From: Pilaira anomala
Taxonomy: Eukaryota > Mucoromycota > Mucoromycetes > Mucorales > Mucoraceae
Direction of reading: 5' to 3'
DNA length: 64,000 nucleotides
Assembly: GCA_025716855.1 (NCBI GenBank)
Contig: JAIXMQ010000019.1
Location: 458,670-522,669 of the forward strand
In this document: one piece after another, positions 12,793 to 24,051 of the stretch
Numbering within the stretch: position 1 is the stretch's first letter
How the letters are laid out: each line of letters opens with the position of its first letter
Program-made: the position numbers and the translations under genes
The notes under the pieces: generated by a model
What the model was told of the DNA's origin: nothing
Seen by the model: only the letters and a program-made list of their open reading frames with translations
The model's database searches: none

Positions 12793-14299
12793 ATGTCTGG
12801 ACCATTGCCCCAAGGTAAAAATTATAGTGTAAAAAAGTAATAAAAATCCTAAAAAAAAAAAAAAAATTGCAATTGATTATTTTAGGATGGGAAGAAAAGT
12901 TTACACCAGAGGGTAGACCGTAAGTGTTTAAAGTAAACAAAATAAAAAGAGCTTTTTTTTTATATATATCTAACAACCAAAAAAAATAGTTATTATATCA
13001 ATCATAATACCAAAACTACACATTGGGAAAGACCTGCACCTGCTTATGGTGGATATGGTTCCCCTCCTCCCCCTCCTCCTCCTACCAATCGTCCTGACGG
13101 TTATGGCTCTGGATACCCTCCTCAACCTTCTCCAGATAATAGAAACTCCCCATACCCACCTCAACCACAAGCTTATCCTCCTTCTCAACCTTATGGTGGT
13201 GCTTATCCACAACCTCAATCTTCTCCTTATGGTGCCAGTCCTTACCCTACACCACAACAGCAACCTTCTTTCCCTGGTACTGGTGCTGGTTACCCACCTA
13301 CTCCTTCTAGTCAACCTTCTTATGGTTCCCCTCAACCTCCAACCCAACAACCACCTTATGGTTCCCCTCAACAACAACGTCAACAACAATCACCTTACGG
13401 TGCTCCTCCTCCTCCTCAACAGCAACAACAATCACCTTATGGTGCTCCTCCTCAACAACAACAATCACCTTATGGTGCTCCTCCTCAACAACAACAATCA
13501 CCTTATGGTGCTCCTCCTCAACCATCTCCTTATGGTGCTCCACCTTCTCAACCACCTTATGGATCTCCTCAACAACAACAACAACAACGTCAACAACACT
13601 CACCTTACGGTGCTCCCCCTCCTCAACAAAATTCACCTTACGGTGCTCCACCTGCTCAACAACACTCACCTTACGGCGCCCCACCTGCCCAACAACACTC
13701 ACCTTACGGCGCCCCACCTGCTCAACAACACTCACCTTACGGTGCCCCACCTTCTCAACAGAGAGCTCAACAATACCCTGGAGGAGCACCTCCTCCTCCT
13801 CCTCCTCAAGGCTATAACGGTGGATACCAAAGTTATGGATCTCCAGCACCAGTAGCTGGACAAAATAAACAAGGTATGTCATCCGGTATGAAAATGGCAG
13901 GAGCAGCAGCTGTAGGTGTTGCAGGTGGACTTGCGATTGGAAGTATTATGAGTCATGAACAGGAACAAAGTGATCGTCTTGATCGATTAGAGCAAGAACA
14001 ACATTATAATCAAGGGTATGCTCAACCTCCAGCACCCGCTGCACCTGCACCAGCACCTGCACCTGCTATGGAGCAACCACCGATGGAACAACAACAACCA
14101 CCTATGGATTATTATGGTGGCGGTGGGTATGGTGGGTATGGTCAAGATCCTTCTGAACAGGTTGTAAGTACTTCGACTGTAACTGATAATGGAGGTCATT
14201 GGTGGCAATCGGATACACAAGTTGAGACAACCACATGTAAGGAAAAAAAAAAAAATGTGATAAATTGTGTGTGTATGTGTGTAATGTAGAAATTGAAAC

Positions 14300-14333
<34 letters not shown>

Positions 14334-14624
14334 TGCTGATGGTAGTACACAAGTGATTGAAAGAAAGGATGGTCTTTTTGATAATGATGTAGAAGGTAAG
14401 GTTTTGGAAAGGGAAATTTTTATGGAGGATTTTTTTTAAGTAACCTTTTTTTTTTTTTTTTTTTTTTTTGCTTAGTTACAAATACGGATAACCAAGGCAA
14501 TATGACTTATGTAAGTGTATAGAGAGAAATGGAAGTGATAATATGTGCTTTTTTTTTTTTTTATTAATCTATTTTGTTAATTTAGGATGAATACGATGAA
14601 GATAATAGTGGATTTTTTGATTAA
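12793..14624 (+). CDS. WW-domain protein with SPYGAPP-repeat low-complexity region
   Basis: Exons 12793-12814, 12886-12919, 12990-14236, 14333-14395, 14476-14510 and 14586-14624 give 479 aa with consistent phases. Residues 5-34 form a WW domain (LPQGWEEKF, PYYINHNTKTTHWERP; W9, Y20-Y21, W31, P34), a fold that binds proline-rich ligands; it is split over three exons. About 250 residues of P/Q/Y/S/G-rich sequence follow, with repeated QQQSPYGAPP units. Next come a Gly/Ala zipper-like segment (GAAAVGVAGGLAIGSIM, about 320-336), a QPPAPAAPAPAPAPA tract, and an acidic tail ending DEDNSGFFD. The function is not known to me. The WW domain may bind the protein's own or a partner's Pro-rich tracts. 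High-scoring frames on both strands over 13,000-13,900 are shadows of this repeat. Confidence 0.88.
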
Positions 14625-14682
14625 ATATTCTAAAAATAAAAATCATTTTTTTATTTTGCCCCTAAAACAGGGTTTGAGTAAC

Positions 14683-14716
<34 letters not shown>

Positions 14717-16571
14717 AATTTTGGTTTTTCATTACCTGGAAAAGGGTCTATTTTATTCAAAAAGTTAGAATGAAATCCATCACCTTTCAAATCGTTCCTC
14801 CCGAGAACCTGTCTATTTTACTCATAAAATGAGAGAATTTATAACGTGTGAAGCGAATTGATTCTCACAGCGTTTTAGTTACGTAATTCTTTAACAGCAG
14901 TTCTCTCTACATTTTGAAAAAGAAGACGTCTACTCTCTTTATGTGTGTGTGTGAATAATCGTACTTTTTGAACCATCTTATTTTGAAGAAAATATACACA
15001 AAAAAAAAAAAAATATTTATTATAAAAATTTAGCACAGCCAATAAAATAATGCCGCAATTCAATTGTTCATTAGGTGTAATAGTCCAGAATATCACACTA
15101 AGTTTTTAAATTAAAAAAAAAAAAAAAAAAGCATTAATAAAGAAGCGGGCATTTGAGGCTGTCAAAAAAAAAAAAAAAAAAAAAAGAACTTGTTTATATT
15201 CTTTGACCTTTGAAGCAGTAATAAGATTGGTTTAGTTGCTAAAAAGACAGGTTACACATATGATATATCCATTCACTTTTTTTTTTTTTTTTTTTTTTTT
15301 TTGTGTAGGTAAAAGAGAAGAGTCAATAATACCCGTGTTTATTTCATTTTTCATTACAGAGTAGAGAAATAAAAGATCGATAATTATTTATATCCTGTAT
15401 ACATACACCGCTTTTTGCTGCTATTTACAAATTCTAAAATGAACTTTTTTATTAGTTTTTTTTAAGTGCGCGACACCATTGTAATCAAATAACCATTCCA
15501 AGTAACTAACCACTCACACTCATATTTAGAATATATATACATATAAATATATATATTTTTTTTACTTGATGAGAAATCAAACACATACAAATTTATTTTT
15601 CAAGCCAAGTGTAGTTAGTTTTTTTTTTTTTCTTTTGGAGAAACAAAAAGACGCGCGATTATTGTTCTTTTTCGATAATATTGATTGTCTCTTTCTGGTC
15701 TCTCTTTTTTGATCTCAAATGTTAATGTGTAATGTGGTATCACCATACTGGTTTATGAACTCAGATATTAAAAGGTTTTTTTTTTTTGAACAGGTAAATA
15801 AGCAAGTTTTTTTTTTTAGCCTTTTCAAATAAAGAAATATTTACTTGTATCAAATCAAATATAAACATTCATCTAGAAGATAAGAAGCGCGTTAGAAATG
15901 AGAAGATAGCTATAGTAGAAGAGAATTACATGTTCTATTAAAAAGTTTTTCTTTTTTCGTGTATTTGAAAGGGATTATCCTTTTTATTAAATGCAGAAAA
16001 TAAGTCGCATTAAAAAAAGACGGTGTAGATCATTTACTACTAACGTCTGGGATTTTATCAAGTGCTGGTACTCCAGTGTAGCACAAATAAAAAAAGAATA
16101 ACTGAAATGATAGAAACTATTTTCTTTTTTTCTTATTAGTGTGTGTGTGTATGCAATTAGGAAATTAATGTGTGTGTGTGTGTGTGTAATTCAGGGCGTT
16201 TTATGATTTATATATAGTTGACACACCAAAAAAAAAAAAAAAAAAAAAAAACGCCCATTTATTTAGAATAATTTAACAAGTGTCAAATTGATTAAATATA
16301 ATATGTCTAAAAATAAAAATAGAAACCGCACTTAAAAAAGGATTGGCGTAACGTGGTTAAACATGAATGATATCAAAAAAGGTATTATATTTATTTATTA
16401 ATTTTTTTTTTCTAGTAAAGGGTATGCTAATGTGTGTGTGTGTGTGTGTGTGTGTGCGTGCGTGTGTGTATGTTTTTTAAAAGAGAGAGAGAGAAAAAAA
16501 AAAAAAGAGGGAGGGGAGCTGTAAGGGAAAGAAAAAAAGAAAAAAGTTGTAATGCAGTGCTTAGAGTTTCT
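14625..16571. other. Intergenic with microsatellites
   Basis: Lies 3' of the WW gene (+) and 3' of the next minus-strand gene, so transcripts converge here. Holds A/T tracts (14686-14714, 15279-15302), a (TG)n run around 16170-16186 and a longer (TG)n/(CG) run at 16433-16470, then a GA-rich run to 16520. No supportable gene. Confidence 0.55.
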
Positions 16572-17468
16572 TTATTTATCTAATTTTGACTCTAATTGAT
16601 CTATTCTGTTCATAAGTTGAGTTAATAAATCTTTTACAACTGGTTGATGATGTTTTGAAGTAGGTGAAGGAGAAACAGCGGGAGAAATGGGTATATCTTT
16701 GATGGTAGGTACGCGATATTCTAAACGAGTTAAACGATCGGTACATTCACGTAACTTAGTCTCGAATCTTTCATCCATCATCTCACGTACTTGACGACGC
16801 ACAACGGACTCGACCATCGTACCAGACGATTGAAGAGTTTGCATCAAGGAAGAAGATCGACGAATTTGATCATCCAATGTGGACTTTAATACGCGTGTTT
16901 GTTCAATATTATCGTATAAATATTCAAATGGTTGTAAGAATTTTTGTTTTTGAGTTAAATGTTGAGGTTGTTGAGGTTGTGGTGAAACCGTTCGAGCTGC
17001 TGCTGCTGCTGCTGCTGCTGCAGTAGGTGTGTGAGGAGGAGGAGGAACAGGAAAATTACTTTTTTGATGACGGTATTGAGGTGGCCAAGCAGGTTGTTGA
17101 CTAGGTACAATGGGCGGACTAGGAAATCGTGTTTGAGCAGAGGTTTTTGGCCATGGTGCGGAAGCGGCAGATGCAGTAGCAGGAACATGAAAATATGGTC
17201 TATTGTGGGATTGTTGTTTAATGCCTGATAAACCAGAAGGAGGAGACCTTTTGACTACTTTATTTTTATTATAACCTTGGTGGAATGAAGCAATGGTCGT
17301 TTTTCTTAATGGTGCAGATTGAATACCATGAAGAACTGAATCTTCGTTATAAGAAGGTGTCATAATAGTTAAATTTTTTTTATGACCATGTTTTGGAGCT
17401 AAACGCTTTAATAAAAGTGATGAAGGCTTTGGTAATTTAATCAAAGATTCTTCTTGTGTTGTAGACAT
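16572..17468 (-). CDS. Hypothetical Pro/Ala-rich protein with C-terminal coiled coil
   Basis: A single exon of 298 aa, starting at MSTTQEESLIKL; the frame is open a further 72 codons upstream. I chose 17468 because it follows a TC-rich, A-rich leader like those before other genes here, whereas the upstream extension is lysine/phenylalanine-rich and resembles translated UTR. The N-terminal half is basic and proline-rich (PSPPIVPSQQPAWPPQY). A ten-residue Ala run encoded by GCA/GCT/GCG-type codons lies mid-protein. The C-terminal third is helical with heptads (EYLYDNIEQTRVLKSTLDDQIRR, MDERFETKLRECTDRLTRLEYR, LMNRIDQLESKLDK). No enzyme motif or membrane segment. I do not recognise the family; an oligomerising adaptor is possible but unproven. 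Confidence 0.7.
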   Translation of the reverse strand: MSTTQEESLIKLPKPSSLLLKRLAPKHGHKKNLTIMTPSYNEDSVLHGIQSAPLRKTTIASFHQGYNKNKVVKRSPPSGLSGIKQQSHNRPYFHVPATASAASAPWPKTSAQTRFPSPPIVPSQQPAWPPQYRHQKSNFPVPPPPHTPTAAAAAAAAARTVSPQPQQPQHLTQKQKFLQPFEYLYDNIEQTRVLKSTLDDQIRRSSSLMQTLQSSGTMVESVVRRQVREMMDERFETKLRECTDRLTRLEYRVPTIKDIPISPAVSPSPTSKHHQPVVKDLLTQLMNRIDQLESKLDK

Positions 17469-18799
17469 ATTATTTATTTTTTTGAGAAGAGAAAGAGAGA
17501 AAAGAAAAGCTAAATTAGATGACAGGCGTTTATTATATATAAATAAGTGTGTTACTCTAATGGTGTACAAGAAAAAAAGAGAAATTTTAGATCTGCGGAC
17601 AGAGTCCATTTTTTTGCAATGTAGCACTTGATCAAATTGTAATATCTCCCCTCTAATTATAGGAGAAAGACAGGAGTAATCCAAATCTTTTTTTTTTTTT
17701 TTTTTCGTTGTATTTGTATATAAATGATTTTTTTTTTTTTACAGTGTTTGTCCAGTTACTAAATAGCTTTTAAACACCTTATAAAAGAATTTATCAACAC
17801 TCTATCACACACATCTAGTTCTCAAATTAAGGGCATAACTTTTTTTTTTCTTTCCTTATACATTGATACAGTACACTCTACATGTGCTTCTACTAGGAGT
17901 TGTACACTTTTTATATATTTATATATTTAATTAAACCAATATAATATATAAAAAAAAATCTCGTAAAATAAATTGATTATTACACACTTTCAATTGAGTT
18001 CACTCTCTTCTTCCTTGAGAAGAACACACACACACACACACTTTCCCATCAAAAGAACAGTGTTTATCGGTTTTTCAAATTATAAATTAAAAATTTAAAT
18101 TGGTCAAGGATACGCATTTTAAACGTAAAAAAAAAAAAAAAAAAAAAAAAAAAGACTCGGACCTATCTTTATACATCCATATGAACTGCTGCAGATATAC
18201 CTTTGTGTATAAATTAAGTTTTTCCTTATTCATTTTTTTTAAACTAAAATCAGTTAGACTTGTGCGTATATTATATTATAAACAAAATATGTGTGTGTGT
18301 GTGTGTGTGTTTTTTTCTTTTGCAATATGCACATTAATATAATGCAGCAATGTTGTTGTCTAATTTATTGTATGTATTTGGGGGCGTACAAGCGTTTTTT
18401 TTTTTTAACGGTTTAAAATAGAGTGACGATGACAGTTTACTGCCGGATAATTAAAATTATGTAACACTCTTTTTTTTTTTTTTTTTTCAATAATGTAATT
18501 TGACAAATTAGTTTTTTCTTTCTTTCTTAAATTGCAAATAATAAACAAGATCGCATGTGAAATTGTCAATCATTAGAGTGCATATGATTCATTTTTAACA
18601 TCGAAATAGTTGATTTGAAACTTGCTGAAACATTTCAGCATAATTTTAATGAATTTATGATCACTTAATTAATAGTTAGCTTTTAATATTTTTTATTTAT
18701 ACTATACTCATGCATGACATATTTAATGATATTACATGGTATTTGACAGTGAGCATATGTAAAGTAATTTTTAAATAACTAATTTATTAAAAGTAAATA
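17469..18799. other. Intergenic
   Basis: AT-rich with T/A tracts (17688-17705, 18127-18152), (CA)n at 18028-18040 and (GT)n at 18290-18310. No coding frame of normal composition and no RNA gene seen. Confidence 0.5.
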
Positions 18800-19469
18800 T
18801 TTAAAAGGTCCATTTAATTTCTTTTTTATCCCTATATATATACGCCTGAGCAAGCAACCAATTCTTTCAGACTTTGACAGGTAGTGTCAAAAGAGAAATA
18901 TGAATAATAGGACTTGTTGTTGTAGGATGCCTCTCGTTTATTTTTCGAATAAATCAAATTGATTACCCGTATAAAATTCCACGTTCGAATCAGTCTTCAA
19001 TTTTACGTAAGCTTCGGTGAGCTAACACCTAGTTCAAATATGTGCTAGCCTGAATTCTCATCGAGATGAGTTGTTGATCGAGAGACACGTTGGGCATATA
19101 AACGGTTACTGCTGGCTTCTGCTTGCTCAATTTATAAAAAGAGAAAGAAAACATAGAGTAACTTAATACAAGATGTTTCATATTCGGAAGCATCGATGTG
19201 TAAGCTCTTCAAGGAAATCAATTCAAGTCTGAGGATATAGTACATAATATCACCAATTGACAGTATCTTCATCTGTGTTTGTTTCATATTAGATTGTGCT
19301 CATCCCCAGATCTTTCTCTTTTCACAATTACAGAATATTACGTTAGTGTTTATTTCTTTGAGGTATCTGCCTAAATTGGGGGAGTACTAGAAATCGTACG
19401 TACAAATTTACTGTATTATTCTGCGTTGTAGTCGATTGTTGCGTCAAAATAAAGAGAGGTTCCAATGAT

Positions 19470-19870
19470 GCTGCATTACCAGTCTCTTTGTTGCTGGTAA
19501 GCTGACACTGGAGCAAAATCATTTGTTGTCAGATACGTAAAGGTAAGATTCAAAATTTCTGAAGGTGGTAGTTTGCATTGCTTGAAAAAAATAAAGTATG
19601 GATACATATCCTCTTGAGATAACCACCTAAATCGAGGTGATTGAGTTTGATATCGTATGAACGTATTTATTGCATTTACTGTCTGAAAATCAATCATTAT
19701 GTTAGAATAAAAAAAGTTTCACAGATGCTGTGTTACCATTCTTTGCTTGTAAGTTGACATTGCAGCAGCTCTTTTTGCTTGCAGATGTTTAAATGTAATC
19801 CTCAAGATCTCTCTCAAAAGGTAGTGGCTGCATTGTTGTTTCATTTGGTTTTCAAGAACAAAAAAAAAAA
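19470..19870 (-). pseudogene. Tandem F-box-like relic, two diverged copies
   Basis: On the minus strand, 19476-19697 reads LPPSEILNLTFTYL followed by VSAYQQQRDW, close to the F-box pattern LPxEILxxIFxYL...W. A diverged second copy at about 19731-19860 reads REILRITFKHLQAKRAAAMSTYKQR. Both lie in the order QC..L..EIL..TF..L...SxY.QR and at nucleotide level share TTGCTxGTAAGxTGACA and GGTAGTxGxxTGCATTG. No start codon, full domain or continuing exons can be assembled. I infer a decayed F-box gene or gene array; the F-box reading rests on pattern alone. Confidence 0.35.
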
Positions 19871-20294
19871 AAAAAAATATTTCTGGATAAGTTTGCCCTG
19901 AACTGAATGCTCAGTCGGATGTCAACTGAAGTCCAAGTGTAAGTCAACTCCGTATACCTCTTACTCAAAAAAAAAAAAAAAAAAAAAAAAAAAATAGTTG
20001 CTTGAGAGGAACAGACACAAAACAAAGCCATGTCATATTATTACATAGTAGAAGACAGGAAATGTAATTACACGTACATACGTTTGACGTTGGTTAAAAT
20101 GATTGATATAAGTTGTCTATAATTATTCAAAAAACAAAAATAGGTATTGAGCCAACTCATGCTTTGTATATTGATGTTATATACATAGTTCAAAATATTG
20201 AAAAAAAAAAGAGATTTTTTATTATCGAGGAAACAAAATTAGAGGATGTAGTTAGCTAAAAAATACATCCTGTTTCTGGGATTAAGATATCTCA
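19871..20294. other. Intergenic, 3' of secreted protein A
   Basis: AT-rich with A-runs at 19860-19876 and 19966-19994. The part nearest 20200 (TATATTGATG..GTTAAAATATTGAAAAAA, GAGGAAACAAAA) is similar to the region just 3' of the paralogue at 21500-21610, so the duplication includes 3' flanking DNA. Confidence 0.5.
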
Positions 20295-20730
20295 TTATTT
20301 ACCAAGACGACGACCGCTAGGTGGGGTTGGTGGAGTGGGAGGAGTGGGTGGAGTGGGTGGGGTAGGTGGAGAAGGGAAACGTGGTCCAGAGGATGGAGGA
20401 GTGGGAGGAGTAGGTGGAGTGGGAGGAGTTGGAGGGCTTGGGGGGACAAAGGGGCGGCGTTGATCAAGTTCAATAGCACTATAGGTTAAAAAAAAAAAAA
20501 AAAAAAAAGAACGTCCAATGGGTTGGTTTAGGTTATAATATCTTGAATGAAGAAACATGTGTATATACTTACGCCTGACGAACTTGAGCGTACCACGCAT
20601 TAAAAGCTTGTTCTGCCGTGGGTTGTTCAATGGCAACAGTAGCAGCAGTCTCAACTGGAGCGGCTCCAACGTGAAGAAGCGCAAAGATAGCAACAAGAAG
20701 CAAAGAAGAGATGGCAGAGATGGATTTCAT
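20295..20730 (-). CDS. Small secreted proline-rich (PTPP-repeat) protein A
   Basis: Two exons (20730-20573, 20478-20295), 113 aa. Residues 1 to about 23 are a signal peptide (MKSISAISSLLLVAIFALLH, then GAAPVE). A short conserved segment follows (AEQAFNAWYAQVRQA), then IELDQRRPF and two blocks of PPTPPTPPTPP separated by SSGPRFPS. The intron splits an Ala codon after RQ, in the same position and phase as in the paralogues at 21657 and 34204. No cysteines and no enzyme motif. A cell-wall or extracellular role is an inference from signal peptide plus Pro-Thr repeats. A TATA motif 55 bp upstream is shared with the paralogues. Confidence 0.82.
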
Positions 20731-20784
20731 ATTTGTTTGTAAATATTGTTAAGAGAAAAAAAAAAAAAAGTTGATTTTGGGTCT

Positions 20785-20809
20785 CTTTTATACATGAAAA
20801 GATTCCAAT
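20785..20809 (-). promoter_or_regulatory. Family promoter motif, gene A
   Basis: On the minus strand, GGAATC followed by TTTTCATGTATAAAAG, a TATA box with a conserved upstream shoulder about 55 bp before the start codon. Near-identical motifs sit in the same place before the paralogues at 22010 and 34204. Confidence 0.65.
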
Positions 20810-21656
20810 ACAGGTGGATATTCTATCAATATAAGTTGTATAGCTTTCTTCAATCTTTATTATATACAACTAACTTGTCAGATTTCAACTATAAAAAAGG
20901 GGTAAAAAAAAAAAAAAGAACTCTTAAAATTGATATAAAAGGATTATAAAAATAATATGTTTAGTTAGGTCATTCCAAGTTTATCATGTTCTTTGAAGAA
21001 GATTTTCATGACCAGTTGGTGGAGGGGGGAGGGGGAGGGAAGAGAGTTACAATAATTGAAACTTCGTAATCTTTGCTTACTATTTCAACAAACTTGTTTG
21101 GCTCATCCTAATCAAAGAAAAAAAAACTAAAAGAATGTAGCAAGTTTTTTATGGGTTTATTTTTTGATTAAAGTAATGTATGTACCTAGCAGTTACTCGG
21201 TCTAGAAAAAAAAATACTTTACAAAAGGCTTAATAAACACTCCATTGGGCTTACTATTCCCAAGTCGCCGTTGATGCTTATATCGAGTGCCTATTTGTAT
21301 TTATAATGATGTTTTTGATACATCAATTTTTTTTTTTTTTTCAAACTATTATAACTTTTTTTGCCAATCAAATACCTATGAAGTATGTATACAACTGTAT
21401 CACAGGCTCTTATTAAGTGTCATAACATAAAACCGCATGAAGTTTACTAAACTGATTTTTTTTTTAAAAAAAAACATATCCCTTTTTATTATTTAAACAA
21501 AAGTATTGAGTTATATCTTATGATTTGTATATCAGTATTATATGTAGTTAAAATATTGAAAAAAATAAAAAAAAAAGGTTTTATTATTATTATAGAGGAA
21601 ACAAAAAATTTGGTTGCTTGAATACAGCCTATTTTTGGGATTGATGGTACTTCAAT
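20810..21656. other. Intergenic between secreted paralogues A and B
   Basis: Gene A upstream DNA and gene B downstream DNA. Contains a purine-rich GGAGGGGGGAGGGGGAGGG run at 21020-21038 and T/A runs. No coding frame of normal composition. Confidence 0.5.
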
Positions 21657-22010
21657 TTATACCACACGAGGACGACCTGGACTAGGTGGGGTAGGTGGAG
21701 TTGGAGGGGTGGGTGGAGTTGGAGGAGTAGGAGGGCTGGGGAAAGAGGGGCGACGTTGATCAAGCTCAATTGCACTAGAATAAATAAAAAAAAAATCATC
21801 AAAGGGTTTACTTGAGTTATCGTGTTATGAATAACGAAAAAAAAAAAAAAAGATATATACTCACGCTTGACGAACTTGAGCGTACCACTCGTTAAAAGCC
21901 TGTTCGGCGGTGGATGGCTCAATGGCAACAGTAGCCGGAGCGGCCCAAACTTGAAGGAATGCAAAAATAGCAACAAGAAGCAAAGAGGAGATGACAGAGG
22001 TTGATTTCAT
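21657..22010 (-). CDS. Small secreted proline-rich (PTPP-repeat) protein B
   Basis: Two exons (22010-21865, 21774-21657), 87 aa, a tandem paralogue of the gene at 20295-20730. Signal peptide MKSTSVISSLLLVAIFAFLQ then WAAPAT; conserved AEQAFNEWYAQVRQA; the same phase-2 intron; then IELDQRRPSF and a single PPTPPTPPTPP block ending SPGRPRVV. It is shorter than A because it has one Pro-Thr block instead of two. Shares the TATA motif. Function unknown; secretion is well supported by the N-terminus. Confidence 0.82.
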
Positions 22011-22065
22011 GTTTGTTTTAGATAATAATGGATATCAGTTTTGAGAAAAAAAAAAAAGGTGCTTA

Positions 22066-22087
22066 CTTTTATACATGAAGGAATTCT
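22066..22087 (-). promoter_or_regulatory. Family promoter motif, gene B
   Basis: On the minus strand AGAATTCC then TTCATGTATAAAAG, about 56 bp before the start codon; matches the motifs before genes A and C. Confidence 0.6.
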
Positions 22088-22230
22088 AATTTATTCTATC
22101 ACTTTTAGATTTTGTTTTCTTTAAATAAATAAATATATTTAACAACCATGTCTATTACTTGGCCTTTATTAGCGCATTCCGCATTCCGGGTTTTATGATA
22201 TATTAGAGAGTTGTAGTAGGAGCTGTTTAT

Positions 22231-22417
22231 TTACACCCGAAATTTATTAGAAAAAGGAAAGCGTGTCATACGCTGCACCACAATTTCTGGAATAAGTCTT
22301 CTTTCTTTGCTTTCTTCCTCACTTTCATCCTCACTTTCATCCTCGCTTTCTTCATCAATTTCTTCACCGCTTTCTTCCTCATCTTTGTTGTGAAAGAGCG
22401 CATTATACTTTCATACA
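22231..22417 (-). pseudogene. Acidic terminal-exon-like fragment
   Basis: A minus-strand frame without a start reads YNALFHNKDEEESGEE, an EDESEDESEEES tract, then RRLIPEIVVQRMTRFPFSNK and a TAA stop. An AG before TATAATGCG could be an acceptor, so this may be the last exon of a broken gene. I found no matching upstream exon in phase. No family recognised. Confidence 0.35.
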
Positions 22418-22939
22418 TATAATTATCATATGCTCTCAACTTCCTTCTATTTTTCTATACAACAAGTTTCTCTACTCTGATTAATTGGTTCTTTTATATA
22501 AATCACATGATGGTATTTATTGACATCGATCTCCTTTTATATTAATTATCAGGTATGTACACAGCAGCCAGTTACATTAACTTGGTTGTTAAATAATCTT
22601 CAGGAACTAGTTTATCCATGACAAGCAACGTCGTGGGCAACTGAAAGTCGAAGCCTAGGTCAGGTTTCACTATTCATGCAACGCCTCTTTAATTACTATA
22701 ATATACTAAGATGCTTTTTGTATCTTTCTGATAAAATTTATTTTTGCAGTCTGATTATTTAACCTTTGTTCTATATATTTTTATTGCACTTTATTTTCGT
22801 TTGTAAATTAATAAAAAAAAAAAAAAAAAAAAAAAAAAGGAGAGAGAAAGACTTAATATATGATGAGACCTCTTATGATTTTTGCTTATAGTTAAAAAAA
22901 AAAACAAGAGAGAAAACAAAATAACTGCTGGAGCCTTTG

Positions 22940-23510
22940 ATACTAAGATAATATCAATTGAGTTTTTATTTATGGGCTTGCTTGTAATATTGAAAAGTAA
23001 TCTCTTGCGAGAAACAGGACTTGCTTTCAACCTAGTAATAGTGATTTAGTGTCTGTTTTTTTTTCAAACTAACCTTCTTTCTCAACTTTCTTGCCCAAAG
23101 ACCATCCGTAGCTGAGTATAGCATTGATGTTTCAACAGAGTCTTTAGACAGTTTTGACATTATTACTTTCTTGTCTGAAACTATTGTTGAAAAATCTCCA
23201 CTCTTCATGATAGGTATAACGCTAGTTAGTAATCTCAATCAGATAACCCGCCACACTAATACTTTATTTGTAAATCCTAACTTGAATGTTGTTGTAAAAT
23301 GTACCATATCAATAAATCCAACAACATCGGTGTAAGAAGATCCTATACATTTTTGAAGAGATGTTCATCTTACATATAAATTGCATTGAAAGCTTTTTTT
23401 TTTTATATATATTGCCTTTTCTATCAGAAGCATCAGAAAACCGTACAAGATTAGCAAAACGTAAGTGAGTTCTATATATCGCGAGCCTAAGCCCTTTGTT
23501 CAAATCTGCT
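22940..23510 (-). pseudogene. Degenerate coding relic, multiple frames
   Basis: Protein-like segments on the minus strand follow one another in different frames: NKGLRLAIYRTHLRFANLVR (23309-23503), SSYTDVVGFIDMVHFTTTFK (about 23260-23335), SGDFSTIVSDKKVIMSKLSK then ETSMLYSATDGLWARKLRKK (23032-23238), and RKRLLFNITSKPINKNS (about 22940-23030). Stops and frame changes separate them. This is what a decayed gene, possibly from a dispersed family, would look like. I cannot name the family. Confidence 0.4.
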
Positions 23511-23751
23511 ATACAATGGCTCTATCATCGAGTTAAAAACCATTCCACACTGTTACATATGCTATGTTAAAAAAAATTCTAAATCGATTCGTCTTGATGC
23601 TAAACGTCTATACGCATGATAGCTAAAGCATAGTCTCGATTCATTGTAAAACTTTGAGACGAGTTGCTTCGAAAAGGTATTTTGTTCAGGGAAGTCTGAT
23701 AGCTTTAGTTATATTCTCTTGATCTCTGCGTACGTAAAGCGAAACAAGAGC

Positions 23752-23905
23752 TTACATAAATCCTCGTCCAAGGAGGCAATGTCTAACCTCTGGCGATTGT
23801 CTGTGATGGCGGCGACCTAATTGAGTGAATAAATCGTCTTCATTTTCTGATTCTTGTTCAATGAGGTTAATTAATCTCTCCGTCTCAAGATCTCGGCAAT
23901 AGTTA
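23752..23905 (-). pseudogene. Orphan exon-like frame
   Basis: The minus-strand frame YCRDLETERLINLIEQESEN...LGRRHHRQSPEVRHCLLGRG has normal protein composition and ends in a stop at 23752. Upstream in the same frame are poly-F and non-coding-looking residues. It may be a further piece of the relic at 22940-23510 or of a separate lost gene. Confidence 0.3.
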
Positions 23906-24051
23906 AAAGGGTAGACGTTTTTATTAAGAGGAGGTAGTATTTGATGGTATGAAAAGAAAAAAAAAGAGAGTATCGTAACGCGACTTTTTGACCATTGTCC
24001 ATTTCTCCTGATTTCGTGAATAAAAAAAAAAAAAAAGTCACTATTTTCCAA

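Noticed and set aside
13046..13882. Leucine/histidine-rich and valine/glutamate-rich long frames on both strands
   Set aside because: Frame shadows of the WW-protein SPYGAPP repeat; composition is dictated by the repeat and by the real frame.
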